A DNA stretch of 64,000 nucleotides from Cynocephalus volans (GCF_027409185.1 NC_084462.1:184006071-184070070), one strand, 5' to 3'; shown: positions 1-20,396, counted from the first letter of the stretch. Notes: generated by a model from the sequence alone, not told the origin. Numbers and translations: made by a program.

Positions 1-7951
<7,951 letters not shown>

Positions 7952-9755
7952 GCCTCGGGTGGAGGAGGCCGGCCTCCCTGTGTGAGTGTGTCCTGTGCCG
8001 CCCTGTCCATCACATGGCCCACCTGCCTGGCCGCAGATGGTTTTCCGTGGAAACCCCCACACGTGCCATAACCCCATGGACGGGCGCTTCCCACGCCCAG
8101 ACCCCCCCAGCTCCCAGCACACCTACAGCCTTGCCACCTGGGTGCCACCCCTCCCCCACGGGCCTCCTGGTGTGGCCGCAGCCAAGGGCAACCCCTCAAG
8201 GGCACATGCCCCACCCCTCTCCATTGCTGTCATTTTGTCTTTAGCTTTAAAGGAAAAAGTAGTCTGTGCCATTGCAGTCACTCCTCCAGGCTTGGCTGAA
8301 AGCCTCTCGGTCTGGAAGGGCCGTGAACTGCCCATCATGTCCTGCGTGCTGGCCCGAGGCCACGCAGAGGAGGAGAGGCTGGGCGCGGGGTCATTCAGTG
8401 CCAAACGTGGCTGGGGAGGGCTTGGGCATGTCCCCAGGACCTTTGAGGAAGACAGGGCTGGAGCTGCACAGGGTCCAGCAGCCAACGGCAGGCAAGTGGC
8501 CCATGGAGACACTGGGGGCAGGAACCTCACTGCTTTAAGCCTTTGGTGCCAACTCAGCTGCCAAACTCATTGAGCTTGGGGGCTATGCCAGTGGAGCCCT
8601 GCTGAGTGTGGGCCAGGGGCTGGCCAAGAGCCTGCCCGTGCACACACAGGTGCAGAGACACATGCATCATGCACACAGTTAGCCCAGACACGTTTCCAGG
8701 CTGCACTCAGAGCTATATGGCACATCCCAGCAAGGGGCTCTGGGCCTTTGCACTTGGGCTTCTGGTGGGTCTGGGTACAGCTGGGTGGGTGAGCAGCCCC
8801 TCAGGTGGAGGCGAGTGGTAGACCAAAGTGACAGGACACCAGGTTTCTGGAAGTGGCCTGGGCAACGTGCCCTCCCCTCCAGCCTCATCCCATCCTCCTG
8901 TGGGCATTAAGTGGGTATCTGCAGCAGGCTCCTGGGTGCCCGATCCCTCATGGGGGAGGGGGTTGGCAGGGACAGGCCTCAGGAACAGTTCCATTTTCTC
9001 AGGATTCTTTCAGCTGGGAATGTGCCAGGTGACAGATGAGCAGAGTGTGGCCCCTCCTGGAGCGGCCTCTAAGCCAAAGAGCCCCGTTGGCTGTGGTCAG
9101 GGGAGGTGGGGATGTCCCACCTCAACCAGGTGGGTGTGGTGTGCTCTGCAACCCTCCTGGCATGTGGCAAGTGTCGGGCCTGGACAGGGCCCAGCTGCTG
9201 GGGGAGGGCACTGTGAAGCCCAGACCCAGAGCCCAGAGCGGGTGGTGCCTCCCTGTTTACATTTAGCTGCTGTGGAGTCGAGTGCACAGGCCCTGGTGCC
9301 TCTGTGCCCCCAGCCCACCTGATGTCTATGTGTGTGTGTCAGGGGTGGGTGGCGGGGTCCCCACCCTGTCCCCACCCCTAGAGCCTGCTGTCCCTGTGGA
9401 GGAGGTGCTAGTCTGGCCCACCCGGGCCATGCCCACCCTGCATGCCCCGCACAGTCTGTCCCTGGAAACAAGCAGTGGCCGTCTTCCCCCGTCCAGGACT
9501 GCTCCGTCCACACGCCCCTCCCCTTGGGAATCCCTGTACAATTTTTTTTTTCATGAATTCGCGCTCCTCCCCACGTTGAGTTCTTTTATTCCTCCTCCAG
9601 CCTTCGACTTGGGGTTGGTGACCTATTTGTCTGGCTTCTCGGAGGCGTCTCTTTGTACATTTGTTCTCAGGTGGTCTCGTGGATGTCTTTCAGAAAATGG
9701 TTATTTTATATGATTTGCCATGGAATTTGTTCTAATAAATCATTCTTCTGTCACG
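7952..9755 (+). other. CEP170B: CEP170B 3' untranslated region
   Basis: This gene-free stretch follows the TAG stop directly and ends just past an AATAAA signal. The final 250 bases are AT-rich, with a T-run at 9542-9551, as is usual near a mammalian 3' end. No splice sites or interspersed repeats are evident inside it. The length of about 1.8 kb is plausible for this gene. The exact cleavage point is inferred. Confidence 0.7.
9734..9739 (+). terminator. CEP170B: CEP170B polyadenylation signal AATAAA
   Basis: A canonical AATAAA lies 1.8 kb after the CEP170B stop codon and is followed within 40 bases by a GT-rich stretch (ctggcgtctgtc), the usual downstream element. It is the only canonical hexamer I see on the + strand between the stop codon and this point. 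Confidence 0.75.
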
Positions 9756-11860
9756 CGGCAGCACACTGGCGTCTGTCACTTTGGCCTTGCTTCTCCATCG
9801 GTGATATTTGGGGTGCGGTGGGGCCCAGCACCCTGGAGGCTGGGCCTGGGGGTCTCCCTTCAAAAATACGATGTGACTCCGGAGACCAGGGGAGGCTGCA
9901 GTTCAGAGATGGCGCCACCAGGTGGCAGCCTAGGTGGCAAAGCAAAACTGGGAAACTTCCAGATGTTTGCTCCATAAAAAAGAGAAAAGATAGTTATTTT
10001 ATGAAAATCAGTCAATGATACAGCATCCAGGAGCAGTCTTTAAAAGTACGCCTCCACGCTGTGCAAAAACAGGTGGCAGAAGCAGGGCACAGGCGCTGTG
10101 CGTGCACCCCTTCCCCCTTCTTCCCTTTAGGGCTTCGGAGAAGAGCGTTGTAGGCACCTGCTCCCTGCGGTGACGTCACACGATTGAGTGCCTGCTCTCA
10201 TTGAGGGTCTCCACACCCTAGGCAGCCACTGGTCCCACCACCCTGCAGCACAGATGAAATTGGGGGGAGCATGTGTGTGGCCGGCAGGCTGGGACCACGA
10301 GGATGGCCATCACCAGAGCCCACACCTAGCCACTCAGCCTGTGGCCCCAGGAGTCACTTGTCCCTGCACATGGGCTGGCTGGTCAATGGAGACCTTCAGG
10401 AGAGCCAGAAGGGGGCTGTGGCAGCCCCACAGGCTTGAGTGGATGAGATGGGCTGGCAGGTGGCAGTGCTTACCCTGCCTGAGGGCTCTGATCACTGCTT
10501 GGCTGCCCACTGGTCCCACATCGTGACAGGTGGCCCTGCCAGCGGGCAGGCATCAAGATCTTCCTGGGTGTGAGGTCCTGTCTTCCCACCCCCAGTGACG
10601 CCTTTTGGAGAGAGAACATCACCAAACGGTCCTCCATCCATTGCATCCATGACGTGGGCCGCCTCCCCCACCGCGGGGACACCTCCAAGGCAAAGGTTCG
10701 AGAAGTGGGAGGGGTGACCAAGTTAAGCTACCCACCAAGAACAAGGGCGAAGACTGGGCTCTGAAGTCCTTGTCTGGGCCACTGTGGGCCCAGTCTCCTG
10801 CTGTGCCATCTGAGCCCCACTCCAGGGGCCACACCCAGGATGGACACCCCTGGCCTGGCCACCTTCATGCAGGAGGGTGGGTAGGGGGGCCTGAGTCTGG
10901 GCGGCAGACCACGTCTGGCCTCTCAGCCCCTCAGTGAGCCTTCCTGAATTCCTGCCATGTGCTGGGCACTGGGCCGTGGGAAGTCACTCTGAACAGACAA
11001 CCCCAGAACTGGTGGCTGCAGGAGGTGGAGGTGAGCCCGGCCCGAGGGGCCAGGTGGGGAGGGTAAGGTCTCAGCTCAGGCTGCAGGGAGGTCAGGCGGG
11101 GCTGGAGGGCCAGGCTGGCGATCTGGTTTGGTGCGCTCAACATTCAAGGCCTTTCTCTAAGGAATGTGGGCTTTTTTTCTTTGTTTTTTCCTGTCTAGTC
11201 AGATCAGAGCAAGGAATGCCTTGACTCTGGGCAGTGAGGCTGAGGCCGTAGGGGCTGTTGTGCAGAAAGGAGTTTGGCTTCTGTGTGGAAGACGGGTTGG
11301 CTGGTGCTGGAGAGGAAGCAGGGAGATGGGCCCGAGCCTGAACCAGGGCCGGTGCTGTGGGGCGGAAGGGCCAAGCCTCCTGGAAGAGGGTCAGAGAGGG
11401 CAGAGGAGACAGCTGGGTTTCCGACCCCAGTGGCCCGGAGGTAGACAGTGGCAGGGGCCGGCTGTGCAGGTGAGCTCCCATAAGAGCCTGGGGTGACACG
11501 CAGGGAGCTGGGCATCTGGACTGGGGTCAGAGATTGTAGCTCAGTGGCTCCAAGCCTGTTTTGGGTCTTGGGCCATTTGCAGAAACTAATAAGAGCACAG
11601 AAATGTCAATACATGAATTCATCTCCAATTAATTTTGTTGTCGGCAAATATATAAACCTGATCTTCAGGAAGAATTAAGTCCATGCATTTTCTATGCAAA
11701 AAATAATGGCTTTTCTCTCCCAAGGAAATTTTTTGGAAAAAAATTTCAGAGGAGTAATGGTCAAATATTCAAATTTTGCCTCCCCAAAAGAGTAAACTTT
11801 AATTCTGCTCAAAGTAAACTTTTAACAAGAAGGCCGTCATTATCTAGCTTGAGGAAGAAC
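9756..11860. other. Intergenic sequence, no gene recognised
   Basis: GC-rich single-copy-looking DNA downstream of CEP170B, becoming AT-rich after 11,580. Several open frames of 60-120 codons exist but have no splice context, no recognisable domain and overlap on both strands, so I do not call genes. No repeat family is recognised with confidence. Confidence 0.5.
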
Positions 11861-12450
11861 TTTAAACTTATGACACAGGAAACTTCTGCTTCTGGCCACA
11901 AGGGAGTGACAGAGATTTAAGAAGGATTTGCCCTCTCACCTTAAACACTGGGAAAACTGGAGAAAATACACAAAATGCAGCTTTCAGCAGCTGGACAACA
12001 GGCAGGCAGGGCTGTGATCCCTGAGAAAGAAGACAAATTAGGTGAGCCTGCAAGTGTCTGACTTACCAACTGGGCACAGAGTTTAGCAATGTTGCTGAGT
12101 TGAGATGCACATCAGAGTTCGAGAGGCCAAGGCAGCTAGAATTTGCCAACAAAACAGGGGCGAGGTGGGCACTGCACAGAGAGAGCTCCAGAGAGATGCA
12201 GAGAGGCCAGCCCCCGCACGCGCAGGAGAATCTCCATGAGGCTCCAGAAACCACCACCAGGAGGCTGGAGGCTGAACACGTCTTGGAGGTGATACAGGCT
12301 TGGGAATGTCTATTCCTGCTAGCTAGGGAAGAAACTCATGATGCACGGACATTGGATAGAGTCCTCGGGAGGGAATTGCCGTGTGTGTAGGGCTACGTTA
12401 GCCCACCGTCCTGCCTCTCCTCCCCAGCACAGCCTAAAAGCAGGTCTCAA

Positions 12451-12771
12451 AGAAAAGTCACTTTCCCAGAACCAAGTCCAACATTCCTTAAAGGAGTACA
12501 GTAAAACCCAGCCCCCAACAACGCAATGTCCAATCAAAAAGAAAAGTGACCACCCCAAGGGAGTCATGGTGCAGGATGTGCATGTATTGACACAACACAC
12601 TGTACCCCACAAATATGTACAAGTAAATGTTAAAATAAATAAATTAATTAAAAATAAAGGATTATAAGAAAGGGGGGGGCGGAAAGAGTAACTTTGCCAG
12701 AACAAAGTCTAATATTCCTTCAAGGAATAAAATAAAATCCAGCACCCAACAACATAATGTCCAATCAAAAA
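12451..12771 (+). repeat. 90-bp imperfect direct repeat flanking an L1 3' fragment
   Basis: Copy one is at 12,451-12,540 and copy two at 12,681-12,771. Both share the segments 'aacattcctt/aatattcctt', 'ccaacaac' and 'aatgtccaatcaaaaa'. Between them lies about 140 bp ending in an A-rich tail (12,600-12,660) that looks like an L1 3' end. Either an L1 insertion made an unusually long target-site duplication, or a local tandem duplication occurred within an older LINE. Confidence 0.6.
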
Positions 12772-12783
12772 TGCCAGGCAAGT

Positions 12784-12945
12784 GCTGGCCCGTGGCTCAC
12801 TCTGGAGAGTGCGGTGCTGATAACACCAAGGCCATGGGTTCGGATCCCATATAGGGATGGCCGGTTAGCTCACTTGGGAGAGCGTGGTGCTCACAACACC
12901 AAGTCAAGGGTTAAGATCCCCTTACTGGTCATTTTTTTAAAAAAA
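12784..12945 (+). mobile_element. Dimeric tRNA-Ile-derived SINE (CYN-like)
   Basis: Two head-to-tail tRNA-related monomers lie at 12,784-12,857 and 12,858-12,932. Each has an A-box-like segment (ggctcactctggagag; tagctcacttgggag) and a B-box-like segment (ggttcggatcc; ggttaagatcc), followed by an AT-rich tail. The second monomer closely resembles nuclear tRNA-Ile (starts ggccggttagctca). Dimeric tRNA-Ile SINEs are, to my knowledge, characteristic of colugos. It sits inside older LINE sequence. Confidence 0.8.
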
Positions 12946-14159
12946 GAGAGAGACCAGTCATGCAAAGGATCAGGATAATACTTAGAGATTAAAAAGCACA
13001 ACATCTGAAATGAAAACTGCATTGAATGGTATTCACAGCAGAAAGACAATGCAGATCAATACACTGAAGATGTAACAATTGAAACTACCCAAAACAAATC
13101 ACAGAAAAAAGACTTTAAAAAGAAAGAATGGAGCATCCCTGATGTGTGAGACCATATCAAGCAGTCTATCACAGGTGTAGCTGGAGTCCCAGAAGAAAGA
13201 GGGTGGGATAGAAAAAAAATTCAAAGAATGACAGGAAAATATCTTCTAAATGTGATGAAAACTGTAAACCAATGGATCTGATAATTCAACAACCCCCAAG
13301 AAAAGTATGAATGAAGACCATCGCTAAAACATTGTAAGTAAATTGCTGAAACTCAGCAATAGAGAAAGACTGAAAAGCAGGCAGAAATAGAAAGGTTGAT
13401 TACACACAGAGGGACAGAGATAGGAATGATGCGGATGCTAACGCGAATGTCAGCACTACAGTGACAGGTTGTCTAGAAGCAGAATAGAGTAGTCCCTTCC
13501 TGACTCTGGGGTAGCAGAGATCTCTTCAGTAGCACAGGAAGAGCACTAGCCATAAAGGATTTTTCATAAGTTGGGCTATCTGTTCATCCAAAGACACTCT
13601 GAAGAAAGTGAAAAGGAAAGATATTAACTATACTCAGATCCTACAAGTAATTTATATTCAAAATACATAATGATCACAAGCCAGAAAGAAAAAGACAGGC
13701 AACTCGATAAAAAATAGGCAAAGAACTTCAACAGGCACTTTACAAGAGGATATCCAAGTGGTCAGATAACTTCTATATGAAAAGAAACTCAACGTTATTT
13801 GTCAGCAGAAAAATGCAAATTAAAACCATAATGAGATACAACCATATCCACCAGAACAGCTCAAACCAGAATCCTTGGCATGGTGGGTGAGAGTATAGTG
13901 GTTCAACTATTTTAGAGAAAGTGGCAGTGTTCGTTAAAGCTATACATACACATAGGACCCAGCAATTCCACTGCTAGGTACAGTCCCAAGAGAAATGAAA
14001 GCATAGGATCACCAGCAGACATGCACAGGGATGCTCACGTAGTTTCATGTATATGTTAAAATGTATTAATTTGTACACTTTAAAATTTGGGCCCTCTCTA
14101 TATATGTACGTTATACTGAGATCAAAATTTGAAAAAATAAATAAATAGAAAACAAATTT

Positions 14160-16930
14160 AACAACATAAAGTCGTTCATAATATCCTCTTGTTGTCTTTG
14201 TCATCTGCAGGATCTGTTGTTGTGTCTCATGTTCGCTGCTGATGGCGGTGATCTGCACCGTCTCTCTCTGGTGTTGAGTCTCACTGGGGTTTGCCAATTT
14301 TATTATTCTTTTCATAGAGTCATCTTCTCAGTTTTATTGATTTTCTCTATTACACATTTGTTTTCTGTTTAATTCATTTCTGCTCTTATTTTTTATTTTA
14401 TATTTGTTAGTTTTTTTCCTTTCTTCGCTATTTGGAGGTTTCTTTCTTCTTTACTTTCTTCATGAGATGGGCAGTCACTGATTTTGAGCAAATCTTCTTT
14501 TCTGATATATGGATTTAAGGCTATAAATTTCCTTGTAAACATAACTTTAGCTGATCCCGTAAGGTTTGATGTATTGTATTTTCATTACCATTCAGGTAAA
14601 ACAATTCCTAGGACCCACTGTCATTTCTTTCTTGGACCATGAGTTACTTAGATCTGTGTTGCTACATTCCCCAACATTTGAGGATTTTCCAGTTACTTTT
14701 TGTTTTTAATTTCTAGCCTCTTTCCACTGTGGTCAAAATATATACTTAATATTATTCCTATCATTTAAAGTGTATAGAGAATGCTTTATGGCCCAATATA
14801 AAACCAATGTTGACAGATGTTATATGTGCCCTTGAAGAGGATATGCGTACTTTCACTTTTTTGGTGAGGTGTTCTCTTTTGTCAATTTCATCAAATTTAT
14901 GAATTGTGTGGAAATCTTTTATATCCATACTAATTTTTTATCTGCTTGTCCTATCAGTTACTGAGAGGCTGTGTTAATGTCTGCCACTATAATTGTGGAT
15001 TTATTTACTTATCCTTTTAGTGCTGTCAGTTTTTCTTTATTTTGAAGCTATGTTATTTGGTGCATGCATTTTAGAATTATATTCCTGGTTGATGGACACT
15101 TTTATCATTATAAAGTCATCTTTACATATAGTTATTTTTCTTACCTTAAGGTCTTCTTTGCCTGATATTGGTACAGTTATGCCAGCTTTCTTTCTTGTAA
15201 ATGTTATGATTTAACCTTTTCTATCCTTTCAATTAAACTTCTGTAGGGTTTGTTTCTAAAGGTTCAGTCTGACAATGTTTGTATTTTAATTGGAGTACTT
15301 TTGTATACATTTATTATGATTATCAATGTATTTAGGTTTAAATCTGCTACATTACATCTGTTTGTTCCATTTTTCCTCCATTTTTTCCTTTCTTAGAAGT
15401 AATCACATATTTTTGATTATTTCATGTCCTCCCACTTGCTTGTTAGTAATACTTTTATTATGCTGTTAGTAGGTACTCAAACAATATAAAATTTACCCTT
15501 CACTTATTATGGTCTAATGTAAATTGTCCTTTTAACTACTTCCTGGAAATCATAAACTTATAAAATTCAACTATAAAATTCATCCTTCACTTATTAGAGT
15601 CTAATGTAATTGGTACTTTTTTCACTTCCTGGGCCATGCAAAGACCTTCCAGACCTTTAAGCCCATCTGCCTCTCTCCCACTTTTTGTGTTATCATTATC
15701 AGGCATTTTAATTCTGCACAATAAATTGTTTTATTATTTTCTGGAGCCAACATATGTTTAAAGTTATCAACATAATTGCCTCCCTGGGTCTCTTCTTTTC
15801 TTTCCCTCCTGCATTTCCATGTTTCCATCTGGGATTATTTTCCAAAAGACTTCCATTTTGTTTTGTTTTATTTTGTTTTTTAGTGCACATTTGCTGTGAT
15901 TAGTTCTCCCAATCTACTTGGAAGGTTTGAAAAATGATTTTATTTTGCCTGTCCCTCTTCCTTGATATAGCATTCTAAGTTGGCAGTTGTTTTCTTTTGG
16001 AACTTAGAAATATTGTTCCAGCATCTCTGGCTTTCATTGCTTATGGAGAGAGGTCAAAAGCCCTCTCGTTGCACCTTTGAAGGTGGTGTCTATTTCTTCT
16101 GGCAGTCATAGATTCCATGTTCATGCAAAAGCTCTGTGAAAGATAGTCACACGTTGTTCCCAATTCAGAATTAAGGGTGACTCAGTGAAACGAAGCACAA
16201 AGTAGAATGTGAATTTATCCTGCTGAAGTTTTCCCTTTTCTACTTGTTATTAGGTCTTTAGTGGTTTCACTACATTGTGCCTAAAGTATCCTTGTGTGCA
16301 TCTGTCTTGAAATGTGCAGCACTTCTTGAATCTGGGGACTGACGGGTCTCATTGATTTTGGAAAAGTCTCACCCATTTTCTCTCCAGATATTGTTCTGAC
16401 CCGTTTTCAATCTTCTCCTTCTTGGACTCTATTGACACATATGTTAGACGTTTTTATTGTGTCCTATATGTCTCTTATGCTATTTTTATACGTTTTTCTC
16501 TTTGTGCTTCAGCCTTTTATTGTCCTCTGACCTAAATTATACTTCATTAATCATCTCTTCAGTTCTGTTCACTAATTGTCTGTTAACCCATTTATTACAC
16601 TCTTTACTTTGGTTATTTTATTTTTAATTCTAGAATTTCTATGATTTTTTTTTAAAGATTTCATTTTTTTTTAGTGAAAATATCCATCTTGTCACATTTT
16701 TCTGAACATAGTAATCACAATTATTTTAAAGCTTGTACTGGATAGCTCCAATGTCCGGATTCCCTGCTTTTGCTCTTGGTTCTATTTTTTTATATGTCTG
16801 ATGACTCTTGGTTTAAAGTGACAGACACTGTGACTGAAAGAATTGGAGAGTCTCTGGGATATTATGTTCCATCAGAGAGGACCCATCCTGTCCTCTGACG
16901 CAGAGTAGGGACAGATCACTTCAATCAAGT
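14160..16930 (-). mobile_element. L1/HAL1-type LINE, antisense, decayed
   Basis: AT-rich block whose reverse complement resembles L1/HAL1. Recognisable phrases on the + strand include 'ccactgtggtcaaaatata' (14,727), 'gcctgatattggtacagttatgccagctttc' split around 15,161-15,191, 'ttattgtgtcctatatgtctcttatgct' around 16,456 and 'ggatagctccaatgtccgg' (16,740). There is no open ORF and it is clearly old. It abuts the 3' end of the sense LINE at 14,150 in tail-to-tail fashion. Exact borders are uncertain. Confidence 0.65.
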
Positions 16931-18145
16931 CAGGGGCTGAGCTGTCTGCAGCTGGTGCCGGGCATGGTGAGGCTTGAGTTACTTCTTGTTTGCTCATGCT
17001 TCTAGGTCATACCCCTTCTGGAGCCCTATCTGGAAGTCAGGTGCATTTAGCAGCAGCCTCCTGCTTTGTAGGAGGTCCTGAACCCAGTTTTGTTCTCCCC
17101 AGAACCATAACACAGTTGGGTTTTGCTAAATTTTTCAGCCACTTTATGCTCAGTCTCTCAGCCCTGTGCAGCCAAGTCACCAAATGCCTCAAGAGGAAAA
17201 CTGGCACAGAAGGTCCAGCTATCTTCTCTGCTCCTCTATTCTCTTAATAATCTTGACCCCTCAAATCCTGGTGGCCTGGCAAGCTTGCACCCCAGTATTT
17301 ACCTCCCTAGCTTTGTAGGTTTGCCAAAATCTATCTTACATTTTCTGCTGCTGAGCAGTCTGCTCTGTACCCAGCTTCTCAGCCTCTCAGCCTCACTGCT
17401 TAATCTCTTTTTTTTCTACCCCCCTCCACCCCCTGCTGCCTTTACTGCTTAAGCTCTACCAATTGGAACACCTAGAATGTTAGCTAAAAATAAAATCAAA
17501 AATTAGACACAATTACAGGGAAAAAAAGAGAAATCCCCCTGTACCAGTGGTAAAGTGGGAACTGGAAGCCAGAATGGTCAGGGAGCTGACATCATCTCTG
17601 GGGGGCAGTTTGGACTCAGAAATGTCCGTAATAGCTAAGCGCTTGAGATCCATCCATACAGAGTCAGGAGATGAGGCCTTGTGCATGGTAAAGGGAGAAT
17701 TTAAATTAAGAATCCTGCTCAGAGCTGGGTGTTCAAAGGGTTGTACACACAGGGAAAAGGGCCAGGAAAACTCTACACATGGCCCCCATGAAAGGATAGG
17801 GAAGCTTCTCTATTCCTAGGCTCTGGGTGAATGGAAAAAAACTGCACTGAGAAATTGAAACATCTGGGAAAGCTGACCAGCTAATAAACAGAGCTAAAGA
17901 AACAGCTAGTAAATGGGAAGACTGATCATCAGAAATTAGGCAGATGCAGGAGATGAGATGAAGATATGTAAAATGTGAAAGGACATTGTGAGGCATGGAA
18001 GATAGAATGAAAAGTCCCAAGACATATTCAATGAGTCAAAGCATGAGGAAAAAGAAATGGGTAGTGGCACTGTTCAAAGAGATAATGGATGAGAACATTC
18101 TGGAAATAATCAAAGGCATACATCCTTAAATTTAAGCTGCACAAG

Positions 18146-18252
18146 GGCTGGCCAGTTAGCTCAGCTGGTTAGAGCATGGTGTTGTAACAGCAAAGTTGAG
18201 GGTTCAGATCCCAATACAGGCTAGCCGCAAAAAAAAAAAAAAAAAAAAAAAA
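18146..18252 (+). mobile_element. tRNA-Ile-derived SINE, monomeric, with perfect TSD
   Basis: It begins ggctggccagttagctcag, has a B-box-like ggttcagatcc, and ends in a 24-base A-run. A perfect 14-bp target-site duplication (ttaagctgcacaag) lies at 18,132-18,145 and 18,253-18,266, showing L1-type insertion into the old LINE. The full-length head and clean tail make it one of the younger copies here. It is not a functional tRNA gene: the acceptor stem and anticodon region do not fold as required. Confidence 0.88.
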
Positions 18253-18431
18253 TTAAGCTGCACAAGTCCCATGCAGAATATATAAGAATAAACTTAACCT
18301 GGGCACATCATGCTCAGACAACAGAACACCAGAGACAGGGAGAAAACCTTAAAAGAAAGACAAGGAACAACAATTAGATTGATGCATATTTCTCTACAGC
18401 AACATTATGGTTCAGAAGTCAATATTTTCAA

Positions 18432-18673
18432 TAGTAAAAATAAGTTCTAGTGGTCTACAGTAGTGCTAGGCATCTATAACAAACAATAATGTATGTTTTC
18501 AAATGACTAGAAGAGAGACGCTCAAATGCTCTCATCACAAAGAAATGATAAACTTTTGCAATGATGGATATGCTAATTACCCCAATTTGATCATCACATA
18601 TTGAAATATAACTGTATCTCATAAATATGTACAATTTAATATGTGCCTATTACAAAATAAATTAATTTTAAAA
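18432..18673 (+). mobile_element. 5'-truncated L1 3' end with TSD
   Basis: A 240-bp insert whose end (ataactgtatctcataaatatgtacaattt, split around 18,608-18,637, then an A-rich tail) matches L1 3' UTR ends. It is bordered by an 18-bp direct repeat at 18,414-18,431 and 18,674-18,691 that agrees at 16 of 18 bases. The host LINE continues on either side. Confidence 0.75.
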
Positions 18674-18724
18674 AGAAGTCAATGTCTTCAAACTATCGAA
18701 AGAAAATAACAACCGAGAATTCTG

Positions 18725-20309
18725 GTCAAGATGGTGGAATAGACGGTTCCCAGCATCACTCTCTCCCACAAATCAACCAATTTACAACTATAAAAATGTA
18801 ACACCAGCCAAGCTGGGGCTGCTGGAGCTCAGAGGAAGAGGAGGAGAGACCTACGGAGTTCATGAAGGTAGGAGAAACTACGATGAGAGAAAGAAAAAGC
18901 TGCTCTGAGCATTTCAGGCCACGGCTGCTTTAAGGCTGGAGTTGCTGAGCACATGGAGCAGGAGCCGGCAGAAGCCACAGCTGTGCCCTTCAGATGAGGT
19001 TGCTTGGAGGCAGCAGGGGAGAAAAGGGCCTTGGTGGCCCCCAGGAGAGCAAGACCACTAACAGGGTTTCTGTGGACCCATGCATGAGCGAGGAGCCAAA
19101 ACAGCTGTAAAAGGGGAGCCATTCAGAGGCTGGTGCGTCATTGCAAGGGACCAGCACACGGCCCATCCCGTGGGAAGTGTTTGGAGCACAGGTGGTAGGG
19201 GAGACGGGCCCACCAGGAGAACACTGAGACACAGCAAGGACAGGACCCAATCAGCACAGGACCACTCAGAGGAGACTGGTCAGGAATATAGAATTGCATG
19301 GGGTGCAGTTTGATGAAAGACTCAGGCCCAGATCAGAGATTCTGTAGAACACAGATCCACCGGGTCTCTGGAGAGCTGGAAGTACCTATAAAGTCAATCA
19401 TTAAACCCTGAGCTGCACAAAAAGCCTTCCCCAGGGAAACAGCAGCAAAGCAGCAATTTAGCTCAACCACAGAGCTCAAGTACTGGTCCCTACAGGAAGT
19501 TCCCCCATTTTAGAAGTAAGCAAAGGACAAAAAATTTGTTCTGGCCCAGGCACACCACCAGCACCTTGGGCCCTTCCTGGGAACCGGAGGCTTGGATCCG
19601 GGGACTGGACCCTGCTCCCAGTTCCAGGCAAACTGCACCAGTGCCTCGGGGCCCGCCCAGGGACCTGAGGTATGGAGAAGGGAACCAGCCACCCCTCCCA
19701 CAACCAGGCACATGGCGCCAGCACCTTGGGGCCTGCCCAGGGACCAGAGGCATGGAGAAGCGGACCAAACACACCCCACAACCAGGCATACTGCCAGTGC
19801 CAAGGAGCATACCAAAAACAGCACCTCCACGTGGGTGGCCCACCACAGCCACCACAATAACAATGGCTGCCACAAAAGTGGCTAGATGCCACAACCACCA
19901 CACAGATGGTCCACCAGCCACTGGAGTGCATTCACACAAGAAGAGTCACCAGCAGACACCAAAGAAAAGAAGAGGATGTCTCTTTCCACAAAGCCCATTC
20001 CAGAGTGACAGAAGCAGCTTCTGCTCTATGATAATATTGGGGGACCTGATCACACCTCTCAGCATTGGACAGATCATCTAGGCAACAAGTCAACAGAGTA
20101 ACCATTACTCTTTCAGAAGGAGGGAAGAAATCTAGGGCAATTAGAGGGGGGAGGGGGAGGGGGAGAGATTGGACAAGGGGCATAAAGAATAATGATTTGT
20201 AACAATATATATGTTAGTGATATTGATTTAATCAACATATCTCAATGTTCAACCCCCAAAATATGTATAATCGATTTTGATTCAATAAATAAAATAAGTT
20301 TTTAAAAAA
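18725..20309 (+). mobile_element. Composite, internally deleted L1-derived element with VNTR
   Basis: About 1.6 kb, bordered by a diverged 25-bp target duplication (18,700-18,724 and 20,310-20,335; both follow aagaaaa...taac and end in tt..g). The 5' part starts gtcaagatggtggaatagac, like an L1 5' UTR. It is followed by a GC-rich tandem repeat of about 79 bp, then a segment resembling L1 coding DNA (ccattggacagatcat-type phrase near 20,063), and then an L1-like 3' end with a G-rich tract (20,146-20,165) and an A-rich tail. There is no long L1 ORF, so it must have been moved in trans. The layout (5' unit, VNTR, L1 3' end) recalls SVA-type elements. Confidence 0.6.
19546..19860 (+). repeat. VNTR-like tandem repeat, about 79 bp unit
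   Basis: The anchor ccaggca occurs at 19,546, 19,624, 19,704 and 19,782, i.e. at spacings of 78, 80 and 78 bp. Each unit continues with a variant of 'ccagcaccttggggcc' and 'cccagggacc'. Three units are fairly complete and a fourth decays. It lies inside the composite L1-derived element. Open frames on both strands here arise from the repeat and are not genes. Confidence 0.8.
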
Positions 20310-20396
20310 AGAAAAAATAACGATTGATAATTTTGTACCCAGCTAAACTGTCAACTCAAGAGTAAGGGAGTGGATTTCAAAAGACAAGCACGCATG

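Larger units (their letters stand above)
11870..14150 (+). mobile_element. Old L1/HAL1 LINE fragments (sense)
   Basis: The stretch resembles an L1M/HAL1 5' UTR (11,870-12,400), and 13,680-14,040 resembles the end of L1 ORF2 into the 3' UTR: the lines around 13,720 read like the phrase 'fire small-scale' region with aaatgcaaattaaaaccataatgagata at 13,815 and a cccagcaattccactgctaggta motif at 13,958. It ends in an A-rich tail near 14,150. The copy is broken by many stops and by a dimeric SINE at 12,784. Family assignment is from remembered consensus sequences, so subfamily is not given. Confidence 0.65.

Noticed and set aside
10188-10526. Possible small gene downstream of CEP170B
   Set aside because: No domain, no splice context and no codon bias distinct from the background.
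14993-15214. Short membrane-protein-like ORF
   Set aside because: AT-rich antisense LINE sequence read in the wrong frame gives hydrophobic codons.
19476-19939. Overlapping 150-codon ORFs on both strands
   Set aside because: They arise from the 79-bp VNTR in the composite retroelement.
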